Source of the DNA: Chitinophaga caseinilytica
Lineage (GTDB): Bacteria; Bacteroidota; Bacteroidia; Chitinophagales; Chitinophagaceae
Direction of reading: 5' to 3'
DNA length: 64,000 bases
Assembly: GCF_038396765.1 (NCBI RefSeq)
Contig: NZ_CP150096.1
Location: 4,881,001-4,945,000 of the forward strand
Position 1 is the stretch's first letter; each line of letters starts with the position of its first letter. Under the pieces are notes generated by a model that saw only the letters and a list, made by a program, of their open reading frames with translations, made no database searches and was not told where the DNA came from. The position numbers and the translations under genes were made by a program. Positions 10,101 to 17,961 of the stretch are shown here, piece after piece.

Positions 10101-10584
10101 GCGCGCCTTTTTCATCGGTGACGGTCCCGGTCACGGGGAACGTCGTGTCTGCCGCCATAACGGGAACGGTCATGGGACGGATAACGATTTTCTGTCCCTC
10201 CACGATGTACCCCACCGGCTGGTTCAGCAACAGCAGGTTCATGGCCTGTTTTACGGGAACGTCCTTAATGTCGATGGTGACTTTGCTGGTGCCGGCGAGC
10301 AAACTTTCGTCGTACACGATCGACAGGCCCGACTGGCGCGATATTTCTTTCAACACCTTCTTTAAGGGCGCATTCCGCTCCTTGAGGGTGATCTGCTGAG
10401 ACAAACCCTTGGCACTGATCTGTAGACAGGCTACCAGCAGGATAAAGGTGGTGAGTTTCATAACAATGCAGAATTTACCGAAGCGTTCCTTCCATGGTCT
10501 GTATCCCGGGATAACGTGGAATGCGGGATAAACAGCGCGAACGAGCCGGACAAAGGAAGCTCCGCCGCTAAAGTTAAATTTCAT
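7105..10584 (-). CDS. SusC/RagA TonB-linked outer-membrane transporter with STN domain
   Basis: This 1159-residue TonB-dependent transporter has an N-terminal extension, a signal peptide (MKLTTFILLVACL from Met42), an STN/secretin domain (VTIDIKDVPVKQAMNLLL), a carboxypeptidase-regulatory-like domain (VTGTVTDEKGAPLPGVTV), a plug (GYGTQKKAVVTGAIS, NNPLWVVDGVVVD, LKDAASQAIYGARAA) and a 22-strand barrel. The STN domain is the signalling part that contacts a FecR anti-sigma factor, which fits the FecR/sigma pair immediately upstream. The long start at 10584 includes a GYRPWKERF segment common before such signal peptides; translation from Met42 (10461) is the alternative. It is the first gene of the SusCD-PKD-GH16-GH30 operon. 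Confidence 0.95.
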   Translation of the reverse strand: MKFNFSGGASFVRLVRAVYPAFHVIPGYRPWKERFGKFCIVMKLTTFILLVACLQISAKGLSQQITLKERNAPLKKVLKEISRQSGLSIVYDESLLAGTSKVTIDIKDVPVKQAMNLLLLNQPVGYIVEGQKIVIRPMTVPVMAADTTFPVTGTVTDEKGAPLPGVTVRVLNTSVGTTSDAGGRYSLRVPGKSGQLVFSILGYTPRTLGTSGGTLDVQLALSETSLTETVVVGYGTQKKAVVTGAISSVRAKDLENMPINRVEQALQGRTSGVIIASNSGQPGSAATVRIRGLTTFNNNNPLWVVDGVVVDNGGIGFLNQNDIESIQVLKDAASQAIYGARAAAGVILITTKKGKAGKLLINYNGYYGVSRPARKLDLMDAREYATMVNEANVNDGAAPKYADPAALGKGSDWQSTIFNNSAVRQNHELSISGGSEKSTFYTSFGYLSQEGIVASDISNYKRFNARLNSTYKVTPWLTFGENVGYSYDKSVGLGNTNSEFGGPLSSAINLDPITPVVETDPAKMNAEPYNHPFVRRNALGQPYGISRDVTQEMTNPLAYISTRLGNYNWSHNIVGNVYLEAEPVKGLKARSSVGSKLAFYGHEAFTPKFLLNSSTNQTIAIFNRGINNIFFWNIENTLSYTREIGLHTGTVLVGQGAYKEGGARSSEIFFDDVPATTFDEASFNYKVAKEKRRADGSEGIDHLVSSIFARLNYNYDERYMLEGIIRRDGSSRFGANNKYGIFPSFSLGWVPSREAFWPQNDVVDLLKFRGGYGVVGSDAIGDFSYLPTVGSGRNYTIGSLPTSAEGSSPNAPANPDLKWEETHQTNIGFEAYLFKKLNVQFDWFKKNTKDILMQRRLPWYVGSVSDPNANIGSMENAGVELELSYNQELGDLNLNLSGNVSYMKNKVTYLGENRQFLYLGSASFQNMGNITRAEIGRPFNAFYMFEHLGIFQNQSEIDAYVNKDGQKIQPKAKPGDFKWKDINGDGQINDDDRDYIGNPTPNWTYGMTINAAYKGFDLVIFGQGAAGNQIFQGLRRLDILTANWQQKSLNRWHGEGTSNTHPRMTFTDDNDNYSRGSQFYLEDGDYFRIKILQLGYTLPSQLVKKAGFERVRVHVMSENLLTFTKYTGYDPEIGGGILSIDRGIYPQARTFMVGLNFTY

Positions 10585-10689
10585 ACTTTTGCAGTGTTTG
10601 GGAATTACGAGATAAAAGTGCTGTCAGAGGTCTTTTTTTCGGAGCCCGAATATGCCGGAAGTGTTGCGAGCGCTTCCGGCTTTTTTATT
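10584..10689 (+). ncRNA. candidate cis-antisense RNA opposite the susC leader (PUL 1)
   Basis: On the plus strand, a perfect Bacteroidota -7 box (TACTTTTG, 10584-10591) overlaps the complement of the susC start codon. About 65 nt further, an intrinsic terminator (stem gccggaag/cttccggc, then TTTTTTATT, 10654-10689) follows. No plus-strand gene lies here to need a terminator. A transcript of roughly 90 nt would be complementary to the susC leader. The layout matches DonS-type antisense RNAs of ECF-controlled Bacteroides PULs. No -33 element is evident. This is a prediction from sequence signals only. Confidence 0.4.
10654..10689 (+). terminator. intrinsic terminator on plus strand between fecR and susC
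   Basis: The stem gccggaag...cttccggc is followed by TTTTTTATT on the plus strand. Both flanking genes are on the minus strand, so the terminator is oriented against them. Confidence 0.6.
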
Positions 10690-10780
10690 GCAAGGCGTCC
10701 GTTCGTTTCATGCGGTGGAATGTTTGTTCATAACGTTGCGTTTAGTTTTGGTTTATGTAATTGAATGGTAAATCGTTAGA

Positions 10781-11941
10781 TCACAATACGATGAGGTTCC
10801 GGCCTTCCAGGCTGAACTTCGCGCCGTTGGCTTCCAGCATTTTAAGCAGTTCGGACAGGGGCAGGTTGCGGCTGATGCGCCCCCCGATCCGCAGGTCCCC
10901 CGGTTTGCCGCGGTACGTTACGTCCACATCGTACCAGCGCGCGGCCTGGCGGAGGATGTCTTCGATATCGGCATTGTCGAACTCGAAGAAGCCCGTTTTC
11001 CAGGCAATGACCTGCGGCACGTCTGCCGGCGCCACCGTGATGGTACCCGTTGCGTGCTCCACGCGGGCTTGCTGGCCGGGTTTCAGCTTCACGTCCTTCA
11101 CCTTCACGGCTCCTTCCACCAACGTAGTGTTCATGGTTTTTTCGTCCGGGTATGCCATCACATCGAACCCCGTTCCCAGCACTTCCACATTGGCGGCGCG
11201 GGTGTGCACGATAAACGGCCGCTGCGCGTCGGGGCTCACGTCGAAATACCCCTGCCCCTCCAGCTCCACGATACGCCGGCCGTCATGAAAAGCCGTGGGA
11301 AAGCGGAGCCTGGAAGTGGAGTTCAGCCATACGCGGCTGCCATCGGGCAACACGATCTGGAATTGCCCGCCACGGGGCACGGTGAGGGTGTTGTAACCTA
11401 CGGCCGGTTGGGTACCGTTGCTGTACAGCAATTGGCCGTTCTGCTGGCGAACGAGCGTTTCGCCCTGGCGGATCACCTGGTTGCCGGCACTGTCGAGCGT
11501 AACCACGGACCCGTCTGCCAGCGTAAGTTCCGCCTTGTCGGAGCCCGGCGCGATGTCTGCCGGGGAAACAGGGTTTACCTGTACAATGGTTTGCTTTGGA
11601 ATAGATGGACGGGTAAGGAAGTAGAGCCCCCCGGCGCCGAGGAGCACCAGGATGGCCGCGGCGGCGGCCCAGCGGCTTACGGGCAATCGGCGAACGCGCG
11701 TGGCGCGGATACTCTCCAGCAGGCGGGTTTCCATACGCTGGCTGACTGCCGGGTCGATCTCGGGGCGCTCGGCCACCAGTTCCCGGAATTCTCCCTGCAT
11801 CCGTTGCAGCACCTGGCGGTGCGCGCCCGTTTGCAGGAGCCATTCCATCAGTTCGGTGGCCTCTTCAGGGGTAATATGCCCGTCGAGATATCGTTGCAGC
11901 AGTTTTTCGTGGTCCGTGGATGTTGACATATCAGCCGGCAC
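10781..11941 (-). CDS. FecR-family anti-sigma factor
   Basis: A 386-residue protein with a cytoplasmic N-terminal sigma-binding region (HEKLLQRYLDGHITPEEATELMEWL), a single membrane helix (WAAAAAILVLLGAGGLYFL, about 108-126), a periplasmic FecR domain (TLTVPRGGQFQIVLPDGSRVWLNS, VELEGQGYFDV, VLGTGFDVMAYPDE) and a C-terminal STN-like DUF4974 domain (ILRQAARWYDVDVTY, LLKMLEANG). It holds the neighbouring ECF sigma factor until the SusC STN domain reports ligand. It sits 34 nt downstream of the sigma gene and upstream of SusC. Confidence 0.95.
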   Translation of the reverse strand: MPADMSTSTDHEKLLQRYLDGHITPEEATELMEWLLQTGAHRQVLQRMQGEFRELVAERPEIDPAVSQRMETRLLESIRATRVRRLPVSRWAAAAAILVLLGAGGLYFLTRPSIPKQTIVQVNPVSPADIAPGSDKAELTLADGSVVTLDSAGNQVIRQGETLVRQQNGQLLYSNGTQPAVGYNTLTVPRGGQFQIVLPDGSRVWLNSTSRLRFPTAFHDGRRIVELEGQGYFDVSPDAQRPFIVHTRAANVEVLGTGFDVMAYPDEKTMNTTLVEGAVKVKDVKLKPGQQARVEHATGTITVAPADVPQVIAWKTGFFEFDNADIEDILRQAARWYDVDVTYRGKPGDLRIGGRISRNLPLSELLKMLEANGAKFSLEGRNLIVL

Positions 11942-11975
11942 CTTTACGCGGTACCTGCATATAATATCCCGGAAA

Positions 11976-12593
11976 TCACAAAGAGGGTACCCCGTCCGGA
12001 AAATAATTTTTCAGATGGAAGGCGATCGCGAGGGAAATGCCGCCGTAACGGAAGATGTAATTGTGGATGAAACGCATGCCCAGCACCATGTGTTTCTTCA
12101 CCGCGTTGCGGGAAATACCGAGGATTTCGGCGGCTTCGTCGTACGTCCGCCCTTCCTGCCGGCAAAGGCGGAAAACATTGAGCCGCTGGGGCGGCATCTG
12201 GTTGAGGGCTTCGTGGAAAAGGCGGTCGTATTCCTTGGATTTGATGAGCTGCTCGGGGTTGCCGGCTTCCGGGGCAATGTTCAGTTGCGCCAGGATCTGT
12301 TCCCGCAGGCTGCGGTCTGTAGCCGCCCGCTGGAGGGTCTTGAACGCATGGTTCCGGGCGATGCGGTATAGATACCCTGCGAATGGCAGCTCCGGCTGGA
12401 TGCGGTCACGGATTTCCCAGACTTTCAGGAATACGTCGTGCACAAGGTCTTCCGCCAGCGAAGGCACCTTGCAATATCGCAGCATAAAAACGTAAAGGGA
12501 TGGGTGGTACTGATGGTATACGGCTGCAAACGCTTGCTCATCGCCGTTCTTCATCCGTATCAGCAAATCCGTCCCGGATAGGGTGCTATCCAT
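11976..12593 (-). CDS. ECF RNA polymerase sigma-70 factor (FecI-like)
   Basis: A 205-residue ECF sigma factor with region 2 (AFAAVYHQYHPSLYVFMLRYC, AEDLVHDVFLKVWEIR, GYLYRIARNHAFKTL) and region 4 (LNQMPPQRLNVFRLCRQEGRTYDEAAEILGISRNAVKKHM). It is the first gene of the locus and presumably drives the SusC operon when released by the adjacent FecR protein. It diverges from the LLM oxidoreductase gene across 123 nt. Confidence 0.95.
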   Translation of the reverse strand: MDSTLSGTDLLIRMKNGDEQAFAAVYHQYHPSLYVFMLRYCKVPSLAEDLVHDVFLKVWEIRDRIQPELPFAGYLYRIARNHAFKTLQRAATDRSLREQILAQLNIAPEAGNPEQLIKSKEYDRLFHEALNQMPPQRLNVFRLCRQEGRTYDEAAEILGISRNAVKKHMVLGMRFIHNYIFRYGGISLAIAFHLKNYFPDGVPSL

Positions 12594-12716
12594 GCCGACT
12601 GTAAATTTTGGTTGTCTGGTAGGTTGTAAAGCTAATTAAATTCGGTAAATCGCCAAATCGGTCATAATGCCTACATTTATAGTCCGGATATACCGGATGG
12701 ATCTAACCGACAGAAG

Positions 12717-13733
12717 ATGAAGCAGATAAAATTGAGTGTACTGGACCAGTCCGTGATCCGGACCGGCAGTAACGTACGGGAAACCTTGCTGGAAACCATG
12801 GCTTTGGCGCAGCTGGCCGACAAACTGGGCTATTCGCGCTTCTGGGTGTCTGAACACCACAACATTTCTACCATCGCCGGCTCCACGCCGGAAGTATTGC
12901 TGGCCTTTCTTTCCGCGCACACCGAGCACATCCGCTTGGGCTCCGCCGGGGTGATGTTGCCCAACCACAGTTCGCTGAAAGTAGCCGAGAACTTCCGCAT
13001 GCTCGAAGCCCTCGCGCCAGGGCGCATCGATCTCGGCGTGGGGCGCGCGCCCGGGGGCGACCGCCTTACCGCGCGCATCCTCAATCCGCAGAATACGTTC
13101 AGCGATAAGGATTTCGTGCAGCAGATCATGGACTTGCAGCATTTTCTTACAGACAATGCGCCCGAGGGCACGCTGTACGAAAAAGTGAAAGCCATGCCCC
13201 AGGCGGAAACGGCGCCGCCCATCTGGCTTCTCACTTCCAGCGGCGGCAGCGGCAGCGTGGCGGCACATTTCGGCACGGCGCTTTCCTTCGCCCATTTCAT
13301 CAATCCCAGCGGCGGCCCGGAAGTGGTGCATCAGTACCGCGAAGCTTTCCGTCCTTCGGAAACACTTTCCGCCCCCCTCGCCAACTTCGGCATTTTCGCG
13401 TTCGCTTCCGAAAACCCCGAAACGGTAGACCGCTGGCAAACGATCATGGATTACCGCATGCTGCAGATTGAGCGGGGCCGCGACGCGCCCTTGCCGCAGT
13501 ACGAAGAAATCCGCGATCAGGAATACATGCCCGACGAGCAACTGCGCGTGAATTACAACCGCCGCCGCATGGTGTGCGGATCTGCGGAGGAAGTGAAAGC
13601 GAAGCTCACCGCGCTTTGCGAACAATACGAAGTGGATGAGGTGGTGATCAGCACCATCGCCGAAAGCCACGAAGAACGATTGGAATCTTTCCGCCTGCTC
13701 GCAAAAGCATTCGGGCTGTCGCCCCGCAACTGA
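12717..13733 (+). CDS. LLM-class flavin-dependent oxidoreductase (luciferase-like)
   Basis: A 338-residue single-domain TIM barrel of the bacterial luciferase family: LSVLDQSVIRTGS at the N-terminus, FWVSEHHN near 42-49, RIRLGSAGVMLPNHSSLKVAEN-type segment with GSAGVMLPNHS, then GRIDLGVGRAPGGD. The WVSEHHN and LGVGRAPG motifs are typical of the MsnO8/YhbW-like group that uses FMN or F420. The substrate is unknown. It is monocistronic, apart from a 64-nt gap to the DUF4349 gene. Confidence 0.9.
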   Translation: MKQIKLSVLDQSVIRTGSNVRETLLETMALAQLADKLGYSRFWVSEHHNISTIAGSTPEVLLAFLSAHTEHIRLGSAGVMLPNHSSLKVAENFRMLEALAPGRIDLGVGRAPGGDRLTARILNPQNTFSDKDFVQQIMDLQHFLTDNAPEGTLYEKVKAMPQAETAPPIWLLTSSGGSGSVAAHFGTALSFAHFINPSGGPEVVHQYREAFRPSETLSAPLANFGIFAFASENPETVDRWQTIMDYRMLQIERGRDAPLPQYEEIRDQEYMPDEQLRVNYNRRRMVCGSAEEVKAKLTALCEQYEVDEVVISTIAESHEERLESFRLLAKAFGLSPRN

Positions 13734-13797
13734 TTTTAACATTTCGCTAAGGTTACATTTTGCAGGCGTTGCGTATAAAGGGAAAATCCTCCACCTT

Positions 13798-14700
13798 ATG
13801 CAACGTCATTCCATGTTGTGGGCAGCCGCGCTGTTGCCCGTACTGACCCTCTATGCCTGCGGGCATAACCTCGAATCGGCCCGCCAGATCGATGGCGAAA
13901 CGGTATCCGACACCACGTATCCCTCCCCTACCGACGTATCGCTCAACGCCGCCACCATCCCCGAAAAGCGCGTAAAGACGGGAGAAATGCGGCTGCAGGT
14001 AGACAACGTCGTGCAAGCCACCGTGCGCATGGAGCAGCTCGTAACCCGCGCCGGCGGCATCGTTGAGCAAAGCGAGATCAGGCAAACCAGCGGCCGGCAA
14101 GACGATACCCGGTACAGCAGCGATTCCCTGCGCCGCGTTACCTGGTATGCGCCCGAAGCTACTTTGCGTTTGCGCGTTCCCGTTATGATGATGGATTCCG
14201 TCGTGCATGCCATCACCGGCATGGCCGCGTTCGTGGAATTCCGCTCGCTGGCCGATGCCGATCTTTCGCTCCAGCATCTGCAAAACAACCTCCTCAACAA
14301 CCTCACTCAGCAACCCGGAAGGGCCGTGGAGCACACCAAACCGAACCAGGAGCTCGACGTGCGCCAGTACGAAGACGAAGCCAGGCGCGGCGCCATCGGC
14401 CGCACGATCGAAAACCTCGGGATCGACCAGCTGGCGGCATTTTCAACGCTTACCGTCAATCTCCGGCAGCCGGATCTGGCGGTGGTTTCCATCATCCCCG
14501 ATCCTGAAAAATTCGCGCGCAGCTATTTCATGGCAGATGCTTCGCAGGCGCTGGGCAACGGGCTTTCCGGTTTCCGCGCCGCGCTCATTTTCCTCCTCAA
14601 CATCTGGCCGCTCCTGCTGGTGGCCGGTATCACGTGGTTCCTTTACCGCAAATGGTTCCCGCGGTTGAAGGTGGCTGCCGCCGAAAAACCACAATCCTGA
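13798..14700 (+). CDS. DUF4349 membrane-anchored lipoprotein
   Basis: The N-terminus is a lipoprotein signal (LTLYACGH, Cys21). The middle matches DUF4349: a VKTGEMRLQVDNV start, TRAGGIVEQSE, the LRLRVPVMMMDSVVHAI strand-helix, then a coiled-coil-like segment. A single transmembrane helix lies near the C-terminus (AALIFLLNIWPLLLVAGITWFLY), with a basic tail. Function is unknown for the family. The gene is followed by a strong bidirectional terminator. Confidence 0.85.
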   Translation: MQRHSMLWAAALLPVLTLYACGHNLESARQIDGETVSDTTYPSPTDVSLNAATIPEKRVKTGEMRLQVDNVVQATVRMEQLVTRAGGIVEQSEIRQTSGRQDDTRYSSDSLRRVTWYAPEATLRLRVPVMMMDSVVHAITGMAAFVEFRSLADADLSLQHLQNNLLNNLTQQPGRAVEHTKPNQELDVRQYEDEARRGAIGRTIENLGIDQLAAFSTLTVNLRQPDLAVVSIIPDPEKFARSYFMADASQALGNGLSGFRAALIFLLNIWPLLLVAGITWFLYRKWFPRLKVAAAEKPQS

Positions 14701-14716
14701 TGCAACGCAAAAAGAA

Positions 14717-14746
14717 AAAGGCGGTCCCATATTCGGGACCGCCTTT
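14717..14746. terminator. bidirectional intrinsic terminator
   Basis: A perfect 12-bp stem (aaaggcggtccc / gggaccgccttt, loop atattc) lies between the convergent DUF4349 and OmpA/PD40 genes, with A/T ends on both sides. Confidence 0.85.
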
Positions 14747-14769
14747 CCATTTGTATACCAGATCAGGAT

Positions 14770-16484
14770 CTATTCTTCAAGTATCCGCACTTCGGTGCGC
14801 CGGTTCGCCTGGTGCTCTTCTTCGGTACACTTCACACCGTTCGAGCAACGGTTGACCAGCCGCGATTCGCCGTAACCTTTCCATTCCAGCCGGTTTTGCG
14901 CAATCCCTTTCTGCACGAGATATTGCACGGCCGATTCAGCGCGGCGGTCAGACAGGCGCATGTTGTACGCATCGTTGCCGCGACTGTCCGTATGCGATTC
15001 CAGCGAAATGCGCATGGTAGGATGTTCCTGCAAAATGATGGCCAGCGAATCCAGCACATGCGTGGCATCCGGGTAGCGGATGGCGTATTTGTCGAAGTCG
15101 TAATACAAATCCTTCAGCACGAACACATCGCCTTTTTCGGCGGCGGCGGTGGCGGAGGTGGTGGTGGCGGAGGCGGCGGTGGTGGCGGGATGACGGCGAA
15201 CGCATAGATATCGTCGCTGCCCTTTCCGCCGGGCCTGTCCGACGCAAAATACCCGTTCAGCGGTTCCGTTTCCACGAAATAAAAATCGTCTCTGCCGGAA
15301 TTGAACGGCGGATGGAGGTTGCGTGGCGCAGACCAGTTGGTGCCGCTGCCGGTGGTGTTGAAAATATCGAGCCCGCCCATTCCGGCATGCCCTTCGCTGG
15401 CGAAAGACAGCGACCCGTCTGGCTGGAAAACGGGGAACATTTCATCGTCGGGCGTATTGATGCCGGGGCCACAGTTCACCGGCGTGCCCCAGCTGCCGTC
15501 TGTACCCCGCGGGGAGTACCAGATATCGGTGCCGCCTTGGCCGCCGGGCCGGTCGGATACAAAGTATAAAGTTCGTCCGTCGGGGCTGAGCGCGGCGTGG
15601 CCAACGGAAAAATTTTTGGGATCGTTGTAAGGGAACGGCGTGACGGTTTCCCCGGAAACGAGGAACAGTTCCAGCCGCCGGGTTTTCACGCGGAGGGCGC
15701 GCCTCCACCCCAGCCTTTCCGTTTCCGGGCGGCCGGGCCGGCTGATGGTCAGGTAAGCCGTATCGCCCCCGTAACACACCGGGCCGGCGTGAAAATTACT
15801 GAGGTCGAGCATATGCGCCAGGTTGTCGACGTTCATCTGGCTGGCTTTTTCATCGTTCCAGCGGAAAACGGCGAAATAGGGCAAATGTGTTTGTTTGGAT
15901 ATTTTTTGGTCGAGGCTGTTCAGCCGGTTGAAGTTCGAGGTGTACCAAAGTTGCTGCTGCCGGCGGAAAGCGCCCCAGTCGGAGTAGGTGCTGTTGACCT
16001 GGTCTTCATTCCTGACGCGAACGGTTTCCGGGTTGGCGCGCCATAACAGCGCGGAATCGCAGCCGTCCATGCGCACCCGGGCGCGGGCGGCTTCCGGGCC
16101 GCTGGCGGGGTAACGGGCGTAAGCCTGGCGGGCGGAGTCGTATCGCTCTTCCGATTTGAAAAGGTCGCCGATGCGGATCCAGAGGCTGTCGGCCGCGGGG
16201 TCCCGGGAAATGCAGTTCCGGTACGCGGAGATGGCGGTGGGGGCATCGCCGTTCATTTCGGCGCTGTATCCCAGCCGGTAAAAAACATAAGGTTTGGCCC
16301 GCTTGTGGCCCGCGAGTTTCTGGTATACCGGTGCGGCTTTGTCGAACTGCCAGGTCACGAAATAGCGGTCTCCCAACTGTTCGTAAGTGGGTTGTTGCTG
16401 TGCCGAGGCAGGAAGGGTTAAAACGGCCCCCAGGCAACCGAGGGCAAAGAAATGCGGCTTTTTACACATCGGATAGTTTTTCAT
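14770..16484 (-). pseudogene. OmpA-family protein with TPR and PD40 propeller repeats, frameshifted
   Basis: The start at 16484 gives a Sec signal (MKNYPMCKKP ... LPASAQQQ). A TPR-like region follows (YEQLGDRYFVTWQFDKAAPVYQKL, then AYRNCISRDP), then WD40/PD40 beta-propeller repeats (LSPDGRTLYFVSDRPGG, MFPVFQPDGSLSFASEG, GYFASDRPGGKGSDDIYAF), a run of 17 prolines, and an OmpA peptidoglycan-binding domain (LYYDFDKYAIR, LESHTDSRGNDAYN, LSDRRAESAVQYL, GYGESRLV, NRRTEVRIL). The frame breaks right after the prolines: one frame ends at PKKAMCSC, the other starts at FVLKDLYYDFDK. An extra T in the five-T run at 15133-15137 gives PKKGDVFVLKD. It links the outer membrane to peptidoglycan. Confidence 0.85.
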
Positions 16485-16638
16485 GTAACCTATCATTATA
16501 ACCCCCATGCCGCAGAATTGTTTGTAAGAAAAGGAGTTACGGGCATAAAAAAAGGGGTTGCCCGGCCGGACAAGCCCCTCGTATAGTGCCCGACTGGCAG
16601 GCACCATATTGGTTTTATCATAGGAATATGGTATGACT

Positions 16639-17667
16639 TTATTGCGCTTTGATGAGGTGCACCGGCCCCACCCGGAAGTATTTCCGGAAGGCGATGCGGA
16701 AAGCCGCCAGGGAATCGTAGCCGGTGTCGGCGGCGATCATGGTAAGACTGGCTTTCGTTTTCATCAAAGAATGATAGGCTACGTTCATCCGCAGATCGGT
16801 GATGAATTCCCCGACGCTGCGGCCATACCGGGCCAGGAAGCATTCCTCCAGCAGTTTGGCGTCCAGCGAAAAGCGTTCGGCCAGGTTTTCGGGCGTATGC
16901 GCCCCGGTGAAGTTCCGGCGGAGGAAGTGATAGCAGGCGGCGGTTTTGAGGCGGTTCTTGGTAGACATTTTGTACGCCCCGGCGCTGAGGTGCATTGTCC
17001 GCAGGAAAACGGTCAGGATATTAACGGCCTGCCGGCGGACGAAATACCCGCCCTGGTCGCCAATTTGTTTGCAACAGAGGATTTCCTTCAGCGCACGCTG
17101 GCAAACTTCATTGAAAAAGACCGACCGCGTGTTCAGATGCCCTTCTCCCTGCATGATGGCCGGCGTCAGCAGTCCGTTCAGTTCCGGGTATTCATCTATC
17201 AATTCCTTCGCCATTTCAGGCCGGAAATTGAGGTGGAAGCTGTCGAACCATTGCCCGGGCTCGAGCGGCACGGTGTTCAGGTAATCGCGGAGGTTGAAGA
17301 GGTCCATGCGCTGGTTCCGCAAATCCGCCATCCGGCCATTCCCCATGAGCACGCGCACGTGGCTGCCGAGCATGACATGGAGGATGACGTTCTGGAAAGG
17401 CGTTTGGGGGAACAGGATCATGGAGGTTTTGGGCATTACGTGGTGGAACCAGACGGAAAGGGGCCCCAGCGGTATTTCCTGGGTCACGATCTTGCAGTCC
17501 GCATCATCCTCGAAATACACACGGGCACTCCATAAAAGGCCCTTCAGCTGATCTTTGGGCAAGCTGGCTACCGGGATAGACTCGGCATGTTCCGGCCTGT
17601 CTATCCACAGAATTCTGGTTGGCAATAATGGCATATCCATACCGCATTCATTTTGACGGTTATTCAA
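16639..17667 (-). CDS. AraC-family transcriptional regulator
   Basis: A 342-residue protein whose last 100 residues form an AraC-type double helix-turn-helix (HTPENLAERFSLDAKLLEECFLARYGRSVGEFITDLRMNVAY, then LTMIAADTGYDSLAAFRIAFRKYFRVGP). The N-terminal 230 residues resemble the sensor region of Chitinophaga AraC proteins and carry no recognisable sugar-binding cupin motif. It ends 155 nt from the OmpA/PD40 start (same strand). The target is unknown. The alternative start is Met11 (MDMPLL). Confidence 0.88.
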   Translation of the reverse strand: MNNRQNECGMDMPLLPTRILWIDRPEHAESIPVASLPKDQLKGLLWSARVYFEDDADCKIVTQEIPLGPLSVWFHHVMPKTSMILFPQTPFQNVILHVMLGSHVRVLMGNGRMADLRNQRMDLFNLRDYLNTVPLEPGQWFDSFHLNFRPEMAKELIDEYPELNGLLTPAIMQGEGHLNTRSVFFNEVCQRALKEILCCKQIGDQGGYFVRRQAVNILTVFLRTMHLSAGAYKMSTKNRLKTAACYHFLRRNFTGAHTPENLAERFSLDAKLLEECFLARYGRSVGEFITDLRMNVAYHSLMKTKASLTMIAADTGYDSLAAFRIAFRKYFRVGPVHLIKAQ

Positions 17668-17900
17668 TACGACGGCTGAATTTGCCCAAAGCCAATTGGA
17701 GAAAAATTAAAACGGGGTATTCAATAGCGATAGTTTGTCGCCCGTGAATCGCGATTTCACGGATAAGTCAAGTTGGAGAAACAAGCGTCTGAAGTTTCGC
17801 TTTTTGATTCATTATTATAGCATCTAATTATCCTATTAATAATGCAAAAACATACCCCCAGGGGTGTATCGGTCCGAAAATATTTTCTCAAGGTGCTACA

Positions 17901-17938
17901 AAAAGAAGCGGCGGAAAACCGTGAGGTCTTCCGCCGCT
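17901..17938 (-). terminator. intrinsic terminator of the propeller/cytochrome c gene
   Basis: On the minus strand, the stem agcggcggaa...ttccgccgct is followed by a U-rich tail (tctttttg), 24 nt past the stop of the gene at 17962. Confidence 0.8.
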
Positions 17939-17961
17939 GGTGATATTTCCGGTATGCCGGA

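Noticed and set aside
13745..13765. -7 box before the DUF4349 gene (TACATTTTG)
   Set aside because: It has one T too many for the TAnnTTTG spacing and no upstream element; too weak to list.
15138..15190. CRISPR-like or tandem repeat array
   Set aside because: It is the in-frame poly-proline linker of the OmpA protein, with CCN variation and no spacers.
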